Assembly (NCBI GenBank): GCA_964016885.1
Contig: OZ024743.1
Coordinates: 123,843,342 to 123,907,341 of the forward strand
DNA: 64,000 nt
DNA from: Eledone cirrhosa
Lineage: Eukaryota > Mollusca > Cephalopoda > Octopoda > Eledonidae
Direction: 5' to 3'
Shown here in pieces: positions 36,640-49,114 of this stretch (its first letter is position 1; each line of letters begins with the position of its first letter). The translations under genes were made by a program, and so were the position numbers. The notes below the pieces were generated by a model. It was given only the letters and a program-made list of their open reading frames with translations, was not told the origin of the DNA and made no database searches.

Positions 36640-37205
36640 CTGAACATCAACAGCTCTATAATCTAGAACAGGCATGGGCAACCTTTTTCGAGAAGCGGGC
36701 CGCATGAGATATAGCTCATCATCAGGCGGGCCGCAAGCGCTAGTTTACATTCGTGTCCACATTAAAAAAAGGGGCGGTAACTCAGGTTGTTTTGATTTGC
36801 TTCTTCAGAATTCGTACACGTTTTTTTCCTCGATCGTAAAAATGATAGAAAGATAAATTACGACTGAAAAGTTGGGGTAAAAAAATCAGAAAGATTTCAC
36901 TGAGGTCATTTAGGCGAGCCATTCAGAAAGCTTCGCGGGCCGCGGGTTACGCATGACTGATCTAGAACCTCAATCCTAGTAGAAATGTCTAACTTTCTAT
37001 GATGTAGAATTTAAAGCCTAGTAGAAATATCTAATAATCAAAAATCTATAACACAGATAGCCCCTAGTGGAAACATCTACTTCTTTAAAATCTATAACAT
37101 CGACGTTAGTATAAATATCTAACATAGACTCTAGTACAAATATAACCCTAAATAATCTATAACGTAGAAAAAATGTCTACGTCTCTAATACCTATAACGT
37201 AGACT
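36640..37205. repeat. degenerate minisatellite (unit roughly 40-55 bp), interrupted by a MITE
   Basis: Repeated phrases 'ctataac(a/g)tagac', 'ctagtagaaatatctaa' recur at irregular intervals from 36960 to 37205, and the first unit lies left of the MITE at 36650-36668. A related block is at 44757-44970. Confidence 0.65.
36669..36959. mobile_element. hAT-type MITE with 8-bp duplication
   Basis: 291 bp. The ends CAGGCATGGGCAACC and (reverse complement of the right end) CAGTCATGCGTAACC are imperfect terminal repeats. Both sides carry the identical 8-bp 'atctagaa' (36661-36668 and 36960-36967), the duplication length of hAT transposases. The interior contains 'gcgggccgcatgagat' and 'cttcgcgggccgcggg'. 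No transposase ORF, so it is non-autonomous. It is inserted in the minisatellite. Confidence 0.88.
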
Positions 37206-37601
37206 CCGAGTAGAAATATATTTTTCACAATGGCCAATAATGTATGATAAAGATTTCTAATTTAGTACTGCCAACAGAAGTAATGACATCCATTCTTAAA
37301 TTAGAGTTGTTGTTTTGTTTTTTTCTTTTTGTTTGTTTGCTTTTTTTTTTGCTTTTTTTTTTTATTCAATAAATCCTTCTTGAAATTACATTTAATTTTA
37401 CTCAACATTTGAAAATGGATACCTTCAAATGGTTCAGAAACGGCATTATATAACAGTATGACCTGAGTCACATTATCTATTTCTGTCTCCCCCTTGAGTA
37501 CAGAAAACCCCAGAAAATGATAAAATTCTCCACATACCAAGTTGCATTTGAATTGAATATTCTTTGAAAACAAATGTTCGTATGACAGTCTGCGTTTAAT
37601 G

Positions 37602-37672
<71 letters not shown>

Positions 37673-37830
37673 AATATATATATATATATATATTTTGATT
37701 TGCTAAGCTGTCTAAACGTATTGTTATTACTCTGGGGTACTATTCCCATTCGAGTGCTAAAGCTACATACCGAATTTGCATTCGTAAGCTTGGCCGCAAA
37801 CTAAAGCTTCGTTAATGCTGTACTAAAATT

Positions 37831-37873
<43 letters not shown>

Positions 37874-38179
37874 TTAAGTCGTTTGGAAGCCTCGACAATG
37901 CAGATGGGTAAATCTCCGGGTAACAAGATCCGGTGGTGCAGAGAGAGATGTGAGTGGGTGTGTGTTGAGATGCGTGGCGTGTATAAGGCTGTAACGTGTA
38001 GAGGAGTGAAGGAAAGAGCGTAAGGGATAAAAATAAAAATAACAACACGAGAAAGAGTTACCTTGGGATAGATTTAATTGTCCCTATATATTTCGGATTC
38101 ACATCCATCAACTGGGGTTTTTTCCGGGGGGGGGGGAGTTGTTTGTCGGAAAGGTGCGAAACGTGTCCTCCGCTGTTCG
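37206..38179. other. unassigned, with (CA)n and (TA)n arrays
   Basis: T-rich tract 37311-37362, (CA)n 37603-37670, short (TA)n 37675-37692, (TA)n 37833-37871. No gene or element recognised. Confidence 0.5.

Positions 38180-38226
<47 letters not shown>
38180..38226. repeat. (TA)n microsatellite
   Basis: Pure TA run after 'ctgttcgt'; a G9-10 run at 38127-38136 lies upstream. Confidence 0.95.
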
Positions 38227-38228
<2 letters not shown>

Positions 38229-38319
38229 CAAAGGGATATTTAATAATTTGTTGGTAATTCAACAAATATATATATTTATAACAGATTCGAAGCACTCGAC
38301 AAGTTTTCTGGAGTATAAT

Positions 38320-39126
38320 ATCAATGATAGTAATAAATGGAAACTATATTTATAAAAACCATATTTATTCTATTATATATAGTAGCAGAAAAAGAACCCT
38401 TCGGGTGGTTTTCTGCTAGCAAGTGTAGTGTGTATATTGATATTATACGCAGGTATATATACATGTAGATATGATACATCAAATAAAATCGTAATTGACA
38501 ATATATAATACATAGAAATTGAACGAAGACTGCGTTACACTGTCTTATTTAATCAGTAACGTAATCCATGATACATTAAAAAAGACGATATTATATATAA
38601 ACTGCATTAGGAGAAAATAAGTGACAGAAAATTAGTATGTTTATTTAAGCGAGGGCCAACCGGAAGTATTGACATTTCAGAAATTTTAAAGAAGTGAATC
38701 TTTAAATAAACAAAATATATTTAATCAACAGCCACGAAATTTAGTAGATAAATTATGTAATATTCATTCATTATTTATTCAAAGTAATCCAACTTATTTT
38801 ACAAACGGGATAAAAAAAATAAACCGTACGTAGTCCCGCAATCCTTTATTATAGTTTAGATTTCAAGGGTACCAAAACTTTGGTATGCTCTCATCAGATA
38901 AAATACAAAGCTTGTTTTATAAATATTGACATATCCAGGAATGAGACCTTAACGGTTCAAGTTAACTATCCAGATAAAACTCGAACCTGGATTTGTCAAT
39001 ATTTATAAAACAAGCTTTGTATTTTATCTGATGAGAGCGTACCAAAGTTTTGGTACCTTTGAAATATATATAATAGAATAAATATGATTTTATAAATATA
39101 GTTTCCATTTATTAATACCATTGATA
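38320..39126. repeat. inverted repeat with a 479-bp insertion in one arm
   Basis: The right arm 38986-39126 is the reverse complement of 38861-38940 joined to 38320-38381 (shared 'ggtaccaaaactttggtac', 'cagataaaatacaaagcttg', 'taataaatggaaactat'). The loop is 45 nt. Positions 38382-38860 interrupt the left arm only and begin with the palindromic 'agcagaaaaagaaccc', 'ttcgggtggttttctgct'. The arm itself contains a 20-nt near-palindrome around 'ggtaccaaaactttggtacc'. Confidence 0.85.
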
Positions 39127-39903
39127 TATATATATATTCTTCAGAATGCAGAGTCGGGTTCGAGCTGTAACAGATCCTGCCTCGACGGAGAAACATATGT
39201 AATATGTTAATAAATTGTGGTTTGATGCATTACTGATTCCTCGTTATCTATAATAATATACTCTGCTCTGCGCGAGCATCGAATGCTCAACCGGCCTACC
39301 GTGTACTGACGCATTTACCTGCAACCCTAAAACAAATATATATATTGAATTCATTTGCCAAAATCTGGGGGTTTTCCCCTGTGAGTTACACATGTGCTTT
39401 TACAAAAGACTGTGTCATCCACAACACTGGCGCAGAACAAAATACCTGTTGATAACGTGATATTCCTCGTTCGATCATTATACCAAAAGGTTATTGTTTT
39501 AAGCAGACAGTATTATTGATTTAGGTGTCGCAGAAACCCTGTACTGGATTTTACCATCAATTCCAAGGGTCCAGATTTGTTATATATATATATATATAGT
39601 GGTAGAACACTGGAAGGTAATATCCGTAGTGGTAGAGCACTCAGTCCATGGGACGAGTTAGGTAGAAGTGGTTACACAACAGTAGTTCACCATACCGAGA
39701 ACAATTGTTTCACCTTAGCGGATCCTCAGCTCGTAATGGACATGCTTATACGGAACAGGAAGGACAGCCGTATGAACGCGCATGCGACGAAAACCGTCAC
39801 TTCACACAGGCAATACTAAAAAGCGTGCGAGAGGTGTAAGGGAGATAACTGCGAAAGTCCGAAAAGTTTCTAGTTGATAAGAAAATTAGGATGTTGTTGT
39901 GAT

Positions 39904-40222
39904 TCAATCCGGAGCTTTGTAGTTATGTAAGAGATGTTTCGAGACGTGTGGACAACGTGTGAAGAATTCATTTCTCGGGTTTAGGCAATCATTATTGCAT
40001 AATCTCTTTAGAATATTTATTCGTTCATCAATACATAGTCCACACGACGGATTTCCCCTTGCGTATGGCTTGGACTTAGTGACGACTTTCCATTGAATGG
40101 AGTAGTCTATACTTGAGTCCTTGAGGGACCATACGTGGCTCGCGAGTTTCGTGGATGAACGTCTGTCTGGGTACCTAAAGGTCGACTGGTGGTTCAGGAA
40201 GCGTTCCTTAAATGTATTGATG
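39904..40222 (-). pseudogene. Penelope-like element endonuclease C-terminus
   Basis: Open minus-strand frame beginning abruptly at TFKERFLNHQSTFRYPDRRS, then TKLASHVWSLKDSSIDYSIQ, SKPYARGNPSCGLCIDERIN (C-x2-C), and ending HLLHNYKAPD with TGA at 39904-39906. This matches the second half of the GIY-YIG endonuclease of Penelope-like elements; the IVY...YIG half is missing because the inverted-repeat axis lies there. A duplicate of the last ~50 codons is on the plus strand at about 40217-40365. Confidence 0.78.
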
Positions 40223-40365
40223 AACGAATAAATATTCTAAAGAGATTATGCAATAGTGATTGCCTAATCACGAGAAATGAATTCTTCACATGTTGTCTAC
40301 ACGTCTCGAAACATCTCTTACATAACTACAAAGCTCCGGATTTAATCACAACATCCTAATTTTCT
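40217..40365 (+). pseudogene. mirror copy of the Penelope-like C-terminal peptide
   Basis: Plus-strand reading IDERINILKRLCNSDCLITR ... HLLHNYKAPD, the same peptide as on the minus strand at 39904-40036 with a few substitutions. It is the right arm of the inverted repeat. Confidence 0.75.
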
Positions 40366-40575
40366 TATCAACTAGAAACTTTTCGGACTTTCGCAGTTAT
40401 CTCCCTTACACCTCTCGCACGCTTTTTAGTATTTCCTGTGTGAAGTGACGGTTTCTGCGCATGCGTGTTCGTACAGTTGTCCTTCCTGTTCCGTATAACC
40501 ATGTCCATTACGAGCTGAGGATCCGCTAAGGTGAAACAATTGTTCTCGGTATGGTCAACTACTGTTGTGTAACCA

Positions 40576-40720
<145 letters not shown>

Positions 40721-40847
40721 CTATATATATCGAGTGCTTTGCTAACTCATGATTTCATATAAGTAGGCCGAATTTTCTTGCAAACAGCCAGAGATTCGAT
40801 TTTACTAAATATCCAATTATATTATTCTTTATAGATTTAATAATTAA

Positions 40848-41183
40848 CTAATTAATTTTCTTTTTCACTTGAGTTATTACTCTGTCAAGTATATGTTTGC
40901 TAATTTTTCCTATGTCTGATTTAGAAGGGCATATAAGTCTAATCTTAAGGTTAGAGTCAAAATTTACCTTATGGTCCTTCAGGTTTAAGGTGGGGGTAGC
41001 GGGTATAATCGGTTCGGTTCTATCGTCTAACTTGAGATTCTTCACCACTTTGTATGCCTCGTTGTTAATATTTGCTAGCGTAGTTTCATTTGTTTTTCTA
41101 TATTTTTTGTGTAGTTCGTTGCGGATGAATGAGAACCTTACGTATATTAACTGTAACTCAAACCACCCACTCTCCATGATCAA
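40848..41183 (-). pseudogene. Penelope-like element RT N-terminal segment, inverted
   Basis: 111-codon minus-strand frame. NEAYKVVKNLKLDDRTEPII leads into ATPTLNLKDHKVNFDSNLKI and RLICPSKSDIGKISKHILDR, the conserved block before RT motif 1 in Penelope-like elements ('LKDHK-NF ... RLI-P-K-IGKISK-IL'). It points away from the plus-strand remainder starting about 41195. The RT core between them is missing, so this is a 5' inversion with internal loss. Confidence 0.72.
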
Positions 41184-41194
41184 ATCGGTTCCCC

Positions 41195-42230
41195 GGAGTA
41201 TTTCTCTTAGAATCTCTCGCCTATCGTCTAACTCTGATATTTTTAGTGAACACGCTGAATACTATAATAATGCATTAAGGAATGCCGACCACCGGGATAC
41301 AATAGAATACATTGATAGGAATCTCCATAACACACATAGCTCTACACGAAATCAAGGAATACGTAACCGGGGGACTAAAATACAAGCGCACACACACAGT
41401 ACCACCAGACATACTAATAATAGAAAATCACCACCAAATAAATCACGTTGTAGAAAGTATATCTGGTATAATCCTATTTTTAATGCCTCGATTAGTACAA
41501 AACTATCTCTTTCATTCTTTAAGTTAATCAACAAACATTTCCCTAGTTCCCATAAATACAGCAAAATTCTGAACTCTAAAACTATTAGACTATCATACTC
41601 CACGGCACCAAACCTTGAAAGATACATAAAAAAACTTAACTTAAAGCAATTAAACAACACTACAAAACAAAATATTTTAGTAACAGATGGGCAGAACGTA
41701 ATATCTGCCTCCCAACCACTAAATGGGAGACGGGTATTACACAATCCACCTGTACTGCTATCACAACCTATCCATGGTATACCCGCTACCCACAACAAAG
41801 AATGTAACTGCCATCTACCTGAAAGATGTCCATTGAAGAATGAATGCCTAAAGTCCAACATTGTTTACCAATGCACGGTTGAATCGAACGACCGGAAATG
41901 GTATTATATCGGATCTACCACCACCTCGTTTAAATCTCGCTGGTACCGTCATCGATTCTCAATCAAACATCCTAATCACCGTTTTGTGACCACGCTCGCC
42001 AACAAGACCTGGCAACTCCGTGAACGGAACCAACAGTTCACCTTAAAATGGATATACTTTCCAGCGCAAGTGCATATCGGAGTGGATTGAAGTACTGTAG
42101 GTTATGTAACCTTGAACTCTTTTACATATTAAAATCCAAAAACAAACTACTTAACGATAGAATTGAACGATCATTATACTGCAACCACAAACTAAAAGCT
42201 AAATTCTCTCACTATAAAATAACTTAACAT
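41195..42230 (+). pseudogene. Penelope-like element RT C-terminus and GIY-YIG endonuclease
   Basis: The frame carries ISRLSSNSDIFSEHAEYYNN (end of RT), then LINKHFPSSHKYSKILNSKT, the Cys cluster CNCHLPERCPLKNEC, the GIY-YIG core IVYQCTVESNDRKWYYIGST, and SFKSRWYRHRFSIKHPNHRF. A frameshift near 42,085 moves the last part (LKYCRLCNLELFYILKSKNK, then NDRIERSLYCNHKLKAK) to another frame, ending at about 42228. All GIY-YIG landmarks are visible. Longer and more diverged than the copy at 30597, so a separate insertion. Confidence 0.82.
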
Positions 42231-43038
42231 TCGAACCCGTAACTATAACATCGCTTTCTAGCTAACCACCTTCTCTTCCCCCACACTACAAGACAATACC
42301 CTGCTTATCACTATAAATGGTAACTCAGTGCAATTCGCAGATTACTACTACGAACCCAAAGTTCACTCACCACATAGACTTCGTCTGTCCCCTCTCTATC
42401 TCTCTCTCTCTCTCTCTACATTCATTACACTCTCTCTCTCTCTCTCGCCTTTGGTCTACCTCCCTCCCTCTCCACATCTATGAACCTGCCCTCTGGGGCA
42501 ATAAATAATTCCGACTTTAACTATCAACGCATCTCTCCAAAAGTAACCAGTATAATAAAACCCCTACCATAATATTTTGATTAAGATATCTACAAACCAT
42601 TCTCTCCTATTTCTCCAACCCCTGCATATCTTTCTCTCTCTCTCCCTCTCCCCTACTTTTCTCTCTTCCTTTTCTACTCTATCTTCTCCAACAACCCCAC
42701 TTAAGGGTATTTACATTGTACATTTTAACCATTCTGCTCTGATGATACAGTGGTCACAGCATTGGATATTTGAGTTCTGCAAATAGTTGTAAATTTGCAC
42801 ATAGCATAACTAGGCTGTAGTACCACCGTGGAAACATTTGTAAGCGCGCGGAATAAATTACCTTTGTATGATGTCTACCTGTTATTATTCATTCTTTATA
42901 TACACTCCGGAATACAGAAGGACCAGGAACTAAGTTTCTTCAACAATTCTTCTATAACTCGTAGAGTAACCTCTCACCGTACGTCAACCATATCCAGTGT
43001 AGTAATTAACCTTTACTACATCTAGGATAATCCTATAC

Positions 43039-43072
<34 letters not shown>

Positions 43073-43596
43073 ATCAAACTTGGAATATATACTTGACGTA
43101 TAAGATTTGTCACTTTTAAACTTCCTCAGATTGTCTCGGAAGAAAATATTTTTGATTACAAATAATTCTAAAACTATCTCAAATCGACTATAAAGGTTAC
43201 TTGGACATGTCTCCTTCGAGACCACCAAATTTCAACAGAAAATAAAAGGTGATGAAACTCTTCTTTATTTGTTTTTTTTTTTTAAGGGGGAGGGGTCACA
43301 ACTGTTTGAATACTCTGTTATTGAGAAAATTAATTTTGATTTTTTTTAAATTCCTGTAATGACATTTTTCAAACGATTACTGATGGGTTTTTTAAACTAA
43401 CATTTAACGACGTATCATGCAATGTACTGCCAATACATTCGGCACTGATTTTGTTAAGAATTCAATCAATCCATCATCGACGGAATTGCACCAGTTGCAA
43501 CTGTGGCAATTGCAAGTGAAATCTTTTTTCTTTAAAAAAAATAATTACAAGAAATATCGACTCTCCTTTAGTATTTGCTACCAAATGTCTGACAAA
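42231..43596. other. unassigned, CT-rich tracts
   Basis: (CT)n tracts at 42396-42418, 42429-42446 and 42630-42665; (TA)n at 43040-43070; a T/A-run region at 43270-43350. No gene or element recognised; frames lack motifs. Confidence 0.45.
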
Positions 43597-43690
43597 TATT
43601 GTGTCGTCAAGTATGAAATTTGTAAAAATTTGTAGAAATTTGTGTTTTTTTCTACAAAATCTACAAATTTCACACTTGACTACCCAATAA
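43597..43690. mobile_element. ~90-bp foldback element, older copy
   Basis: 'gtcgtcaagtatgaaatttg' on the left pairs with 'caaatttcacacttgactac' on the right, with internal 'tgtagaaatttg' repeats. The same palindrome occurs at 60666-60745, so this is a dispersed mini-element. Confidence 0.75.
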
Positions 43691-43748
43691 TAACTCGTGA
43701 GATATTTTCACGTTATTTTTAAGCCAATCATAGTTTATTATTTGTCAG

Positions 43749-44736
43749 TGATTCGTAAGGTGGACTCTACTACCCTCTTGGAGATTCTCGAAAACTCAAG
43801 AGTGACATTGGAATACAAAGACGGGATAGGAGCATCGGAATGCAAATGGGGAGATAAATGAAAGGGATAAAAACAGAAATCAGATGTTGCTCGTAAAACT
43901 GTATTAAATAATATCATAAAAATAAATAATAACACGTCTGTCATTGTATATTTTTCATAGATATAACTATGGAAAAGGCAAAGAAGAAATTCTGTAGTAC
44001 AGTTCCGAATATATAAAATGTGGTTGTATTTCTTCAACGAAAACAAGCTATTATGAAAATGTATTTTCCAATGAATCTATAAAAAGATCAAGAATGGAAG
44101 AAAACATTACGTAGTAAAGCCTCGTTTACAGGTAGAATGTATTCGTCGTTTTATTGCTCAAATAATATTTATTGATTAAGTCAATTTCTTGATTTAACAA
44201 CAGCTGATAGGATAAATTCTTTGCCAATAGTAAATGTCTTTCTTGATAATCAGTAATGATGAGGCACATAACCCATCATTTTCTTGCATTGGTGCGGATA
44301 AAAACATGCTTGACGATGTCAGCTTTTTGAAAAATGAGTCTTGATGTGATTTAAAATAAAATAAATCTTTAATTGCCTTGTCAGCATAATTTTTTCTTCC
44401 AGTTTTGATGTTTTTATAGATTCATTGGAAAATACATTTTGATAATAGCTTGTTTTCGCTGAAGAAATACAACCATATTTTATATATTCGGAACTGTACT
44501 ACAGAAATTTCTTCTTTGCTTTTCCATAGTTATATCTATGAAAAATATACAATGACAGATGTGTTATTATTTATTTTTATGATATTATTTAATACAGGTC
44601 ACAGTTTTACGAGCAACATCTGATTTCTGTTTATGCCACCATTTGCATTCCGATGCTCCTATCCTTGTCTTCCAATGCCACTCTTGAGTTTTCGAGAATC
44701 TCCAAGGGAGTAGTAGAATCCATACTAACGAATCAC
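43749..44736. repeat. foldback, ~330-bp arms, 325-bp loop
   Basis: 43749-44085 is the diverged reverse complement of 44411-44736 (shared 'ggagattctcgaaaactcaa', 'atttttcatagatataacta', 'caatgaatctataaaaa'). The arms differ by substitutions and short indels, so this is older than the 29-33 kb palindrome. The loop has no recognised coding sequence. It could be a foldback transposon; no duplication was found. Confidence 0.9.
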
Positions 44737-44756
44737 ATTTATAAACTAAATAGAAA

Positions 44757-44970
44757 TATTTAATCTTTCATAATCTAGGACCTAAAGACACTCGTTGAAG
44801 TAGCTTACCTTCTATAGCGTAGACACTAAAAAAAATATCTAACACTCTGCAAATATATAACCTGTTATAATCTATAACGTAGAACCTAACAGAAATATCT
44901 AACCCTCTATAACGTGAACCTTGCAGAAATGTCTAACCCTCTATAACATAGATCCTTGTAGAAATGTACA
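44757..44970. repeat. minisatellite related to 36640-37205
   Basis: Units of the form 'ctataacgtagaacctaaca', 'gaaatatctaaccct' repeated about four times, close to the phrases at 36960-37205. Confidence 0.65.
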
Positions 44971-46538
44971 AAACCTTCTAAATGTAATTTTTTTTTATCA
45001 GATTTGTCTATATTCTAAGTACCTTGTATTTAAATCACATATGTCTTGTGTGTATTTAAACATCTAATATATACAAATTGTGTGTTTTAAACTAAATCAT
45101 ATTTTAAAGACTATTATATCCCAAAGATTAATTCTAAAACTTTCTATGGAATACATGAACTTCAAACTAGATTATTATTCTACGGTTGATAATCTCTTAC
45201 ACTTTGTTTCATTGGACAACAGCTCAGAAATACATACCCAGCAGCACTAAAATACATTAAACTATGCTTACTTATATCTAATTGGATTTAAAAGTATATA
45301 CGATAAATGTGTAAATCCTGACGCTGAAATGTACATTGCTCGCAAAAGAATTTTATAACTGGAACAGAACTATCAGTAAGATTAGTTCTGTCCGAAAATA
45401 AAACTAATCAGTGTTAACTACAGGAAATTTGATTAAAATTAGGCATGCAAGTAATTACCAACTTACAAGTAAATGTGTTAAAGAACATACGAGACAAATT
45501 TGAACATGCAATCACACATAACACTTCCAGAAAAGACAGCGTGAAGTTTCTATTGTTACCAAGCATTAAAGACTTCGTCAAGCAGTAATGTATTCACAGC
45601 CAATATAAGTGATAATGATAAAAATGTCCCTAGAACAGGGTTAAGTAAGATTATTTTGAACAACATGCTGGAAAATTATTGTTACAACAGGTTTCTTGAA
45701 ACAAATTCAGAATAATGGGCAGTGCAAGCCATAAGCAACAAAGATAGAGATAGCTAATAACGTACACCTGATAGTATAAGCCAATTTATACGCAAGAAAC
45801 TATCAATAACAATCACATTACTATGGTGTATATCACCGACTTACTTGCCAGTTTTGACGGTTATACATTTGTGTTAGCATTTATTATGGCATTGGTCTTA
45901 TCGTAGTGTCCTAAGATGATTATATGTTGAATATCTGAGTAATGTTTGTCACCCAATTTAAATTGGCTTCTTTGTGTAAGCATAAAAACTAATATTTGGA
46001 ATTAGTTGCTGAACTTTCCTTCTTACACGTGTTGTTATCATTCTTCTCGTTGTTGTTGTTGTTGTTGTTGTTATGCAACCCCCTTCATCTCTTATCAAGT
46101 ATATAGTCTGATTAACTTGTTGCGATCTACAAACCTAGTGCCTGACTGTAGACCACACTGCACATTTCACATGCAGTGTTATAATATAAGGATTGCAGAA
46201 TGGAAACCCAGATATTTGCGGCATTTCTTCTACCATTTAGTAGATTGCCGTCTCAGCAAGGCTGATTTGATCAGAGGATGACAGTTGCTCTTCTGCATCA
46301 CAACACGATGTAGAATGGTGTTTTAGTTATTGTCGTTGGATATCCCTATGGTGTCAGTCAAACGACTAGATGTAGTAGAGGAGGACATGCTGAACTCGAC
46401 TCAAGCATGAAAGTTGCTGCTCTTGTGCACCAATTATTAATGTTGTGCATTCCAATTTAGTATTTGGACTAAAGAGGCTATTGGTGCTACTACTATTTGT
46501 ATTAGTTTTATTTGTTTGTTTGTTTTAGTATTAAGACC
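44971..46538. other. unassigned, AT-rich, with (GTT)n
   Basis: A short (GTT)7-8 at about 46047-46071. No coding motif, repeat terminus or RNA gene recognised. Confidence 0.4.
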
Positions 46539-46721
46539 GGTGGTTTGGCAGTATCGGTAGAGCGTCGGACACCATGCTTTGCAGCATAAAGTTATGACCC
46601 TTTGCGTTCTGAGTTCAAATCCCGCCGAGGTTAACTTTGCCTTTCATCCTTACGGTGTCGATAAAATAAAGCAGCAGTAATGCACTGGGGTAATTGCTGG
46701 CCTTGTGCCAAAAGTAGAAAC
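46539..46721 (+). mobile_element. SINE, full copy
   Basis: tRNA-like head 'ggcagtatcggtagagcgtc', box-B-like 'gagttcaaatcccgcc', body 'tttgcctttcatccttac', tail 'tggccttgtgccaaaagtag', 'aaaca'. Pol III internal promoter elements are visible, as in tRNA-derived SINEs. Confidence 0.9.
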
Positions 46722-47145
46722 AGTATTAACCAGTACTCAGTAAGCAGGATAGTATTTCAGAAGTTTTTTGAGGTGATGTGAGGGTGAATGCATACGTAGT
46801 GGCAGAGCTGTGAAATTGTACGCCACATTCAAGGATAAGGTGTACTCATCCCTTAACAAGGTGGTCGTTTATCTTTATTTTTGTATTGGTATACAGATGG
46901 TCCGCAGGCGTGTAGTCATTTTGCGGCCTGTGATAATGCGATGTACGCTGTTTGTGTATTTGTAGTTTATTATGGTTTGTTGATGAGAGATTTAGGGCCA
47001 AACAGAACTGGTATAATCCATGATAGATTAACTATAACATTGGTACACTAATGTATCGTTTGTTTCTTTTTATGTCGGACTAAAGTGTTTGTATGTCGGT
47101 TTTCTTTCTTTACTATGTTTTCTATCTGTTATTTACTATGTCGTC

Positions 47146-47251
47146 CAAATCCCGCCGAGGTTGACTTTGCCTTTCATCCTTACGGGGTCGATAAAATAAA
47201 GTACCAGTAATGCACTGGATAATTGCTGGCCTTGTGCCTAAAGTAGAAACA
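47146..47251 (+). mobile_element. 5'-truncated SINE with 18-bp duplication
   Basis: Starts within box B ('caaatcccgccgaggttgac') and ends '...gtgcctaaagtagaaaca'. Flanks 47128-47145 and 47252-47269 are both 'gttatttactatgtcgtc', a perfect 18-bp duplication. Truncation plus duplication shows LINE-mediated target-primed insertion. Confidence 0.93.
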
Positions 47252-47269
47252 GTTATTTACTATGTCGTC

Positions 47270-47542
47270 TGTATGTGGGTGGGTGTATATATGTGTGTCT
47301 ACATTTTTTGTGTGTATGTGTGTGTGGTATGTTTATGTTGTTGAGTAAGATGGCAGGTTATATTTGATGTTATCTGATGTTGGTGGTAAGAAGTGATGTG
47401 ATGGTTTTAGCAGGTGCTACTTTACATCATCTGCTGTTTTTGGAGGCAATTTCTGAATGCTTTATGTAGGGTTGAAGTAGTTGGGCAGCTGTGTCTGGAG
47501 AATGGTGGAAGGGCGTGAGTGTAATATCATCTGCATGTGAGG

Positions 47543-47578
<36 letters not shown>

Positions 47579-49112
47579 TTTGAGAAGCTGTAAGAAGGTC
47601 ATGTGGGTACTGGTTAAAACGAATAGATAAAGAGACGGATCTTTGTAGTATCGCATTCGAGAAATTGCATATTCTAGATGTGTTGGCGATCAGAATATAA
47701 ATTTGACAGCTCGTGTTTTGTTTTTCACCAACATATGTATAAGTGGGTAACGGGAAACGACGTCGAACTCTTTGCTGATGTAAAGGAGGAGTAGAATATT
47801 TGAGAGTAATAATATTTTTCTTGTATTTTTTTTTTTTAGATGTCATTTAGTTTTTGTGTAAAGTATGTAAGTAGTGTGGTGGTTGAGTATAGCCATTTGA
47901 ATTCGTGTTATGATTGGGAGAAAAGAATGGGTGAGTTAATGTTATCAAATATGAGTCTTTCTAAAAGTTTTAGCGAGCACATAGAGATGTATGCTTATAT
48001 GCGATGGTACTTACTTCCCTTGGGAGTTTCTAGTATTTGTGTGATAATGTAGCTTGATTTCCAGATTCAAGGAGTTTGGTTGTGCTGATATGAGTAGTTA
48101 TATTTGTTGATAAATGCATTATTTATTTTCAGCCCTCATTTTCTTGGATGTATGGTTATAATTTGTCAGGCTTTAAAGCTTTGCGAGTTATGTTATATAT
48201 AAATGTTCACCAGCTTCTGTTTTTCTATGATTTATTTCCTTGGTTATTTCCTTTATTAATTTCTTGATGCTGAGTTTCATTTCAGTTGTGTTTATTATTC
48301 ATATATTCACTTTAAGGTTGCCTAGTTCCTTTGCGTAATCAGAATTGTATTTGTAACACTGCGATGTGCAGTATCATATATATTTGATACATGATTATTT
48401 TCTTAAATATATGTTGTGTATCTGTGTTGCTGTTATTATCGTTCAAACCCAGTTCAGATCTTACTCGGTAGACATATAATCAAAGGTGTTCCATCTTTCA
48501 GTATCCAATGTTTCTTTTTTCCGAGGATAGTATACCTTAGACTATATTATTAAGTGTATCCAGCCATTTTTAAGACAGTATGATACAACTTTAATTATAT
48601 TTAGCTGCTATTTCTAGCAGACCTAGTTACAACCTAAGGTCTTTTCTTCTTCAACGAAAATATATACGGGCTCTTTTTCATATGCAAACAATCATAAAGC
48701 TTGTGAAAGTGTTTATGTTTTCCTTGAGGTATGAGTAAGTTGGGTTGATAATAGAATTTGGGAATTGTTTGTCATGTGGTTGTGGCAGTTAGATATGTAG
48801 AAGAGAAGGTGGCGTTTGGGAAGGAGTTGTAGTTAACTTGGTGAGTTATGAGAGGGAATGTGGATTGTTTAGGATATAAAGGGAGTTTAGTTATATTACT
48901 ATTGAATCATCTTTTGTGTTATTTGTCCATTGAGGTCTCCTCAAGATATGGTGTTTAGTAGTTGGTATCGGACGATTTGTGAGGTTGAAGGTAGTTTATA
49001 TATGTTTAGACGTCGTGCTGTTTGACTTTTCCAAATATAATGCATTTCTAATGTGTTATATTGACACACATTTTAGTATCTATGTGCTGGGTGCAAGTTT
49101 TTATAAATATAA
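47270..49112. other. unassigned, TG-rich
   Basis: (TA)n at 47547-47575. Long TG-biased stretch with no recognised gene or element. Confidence 0.4.
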
Positions 49113-49114
49113 TA

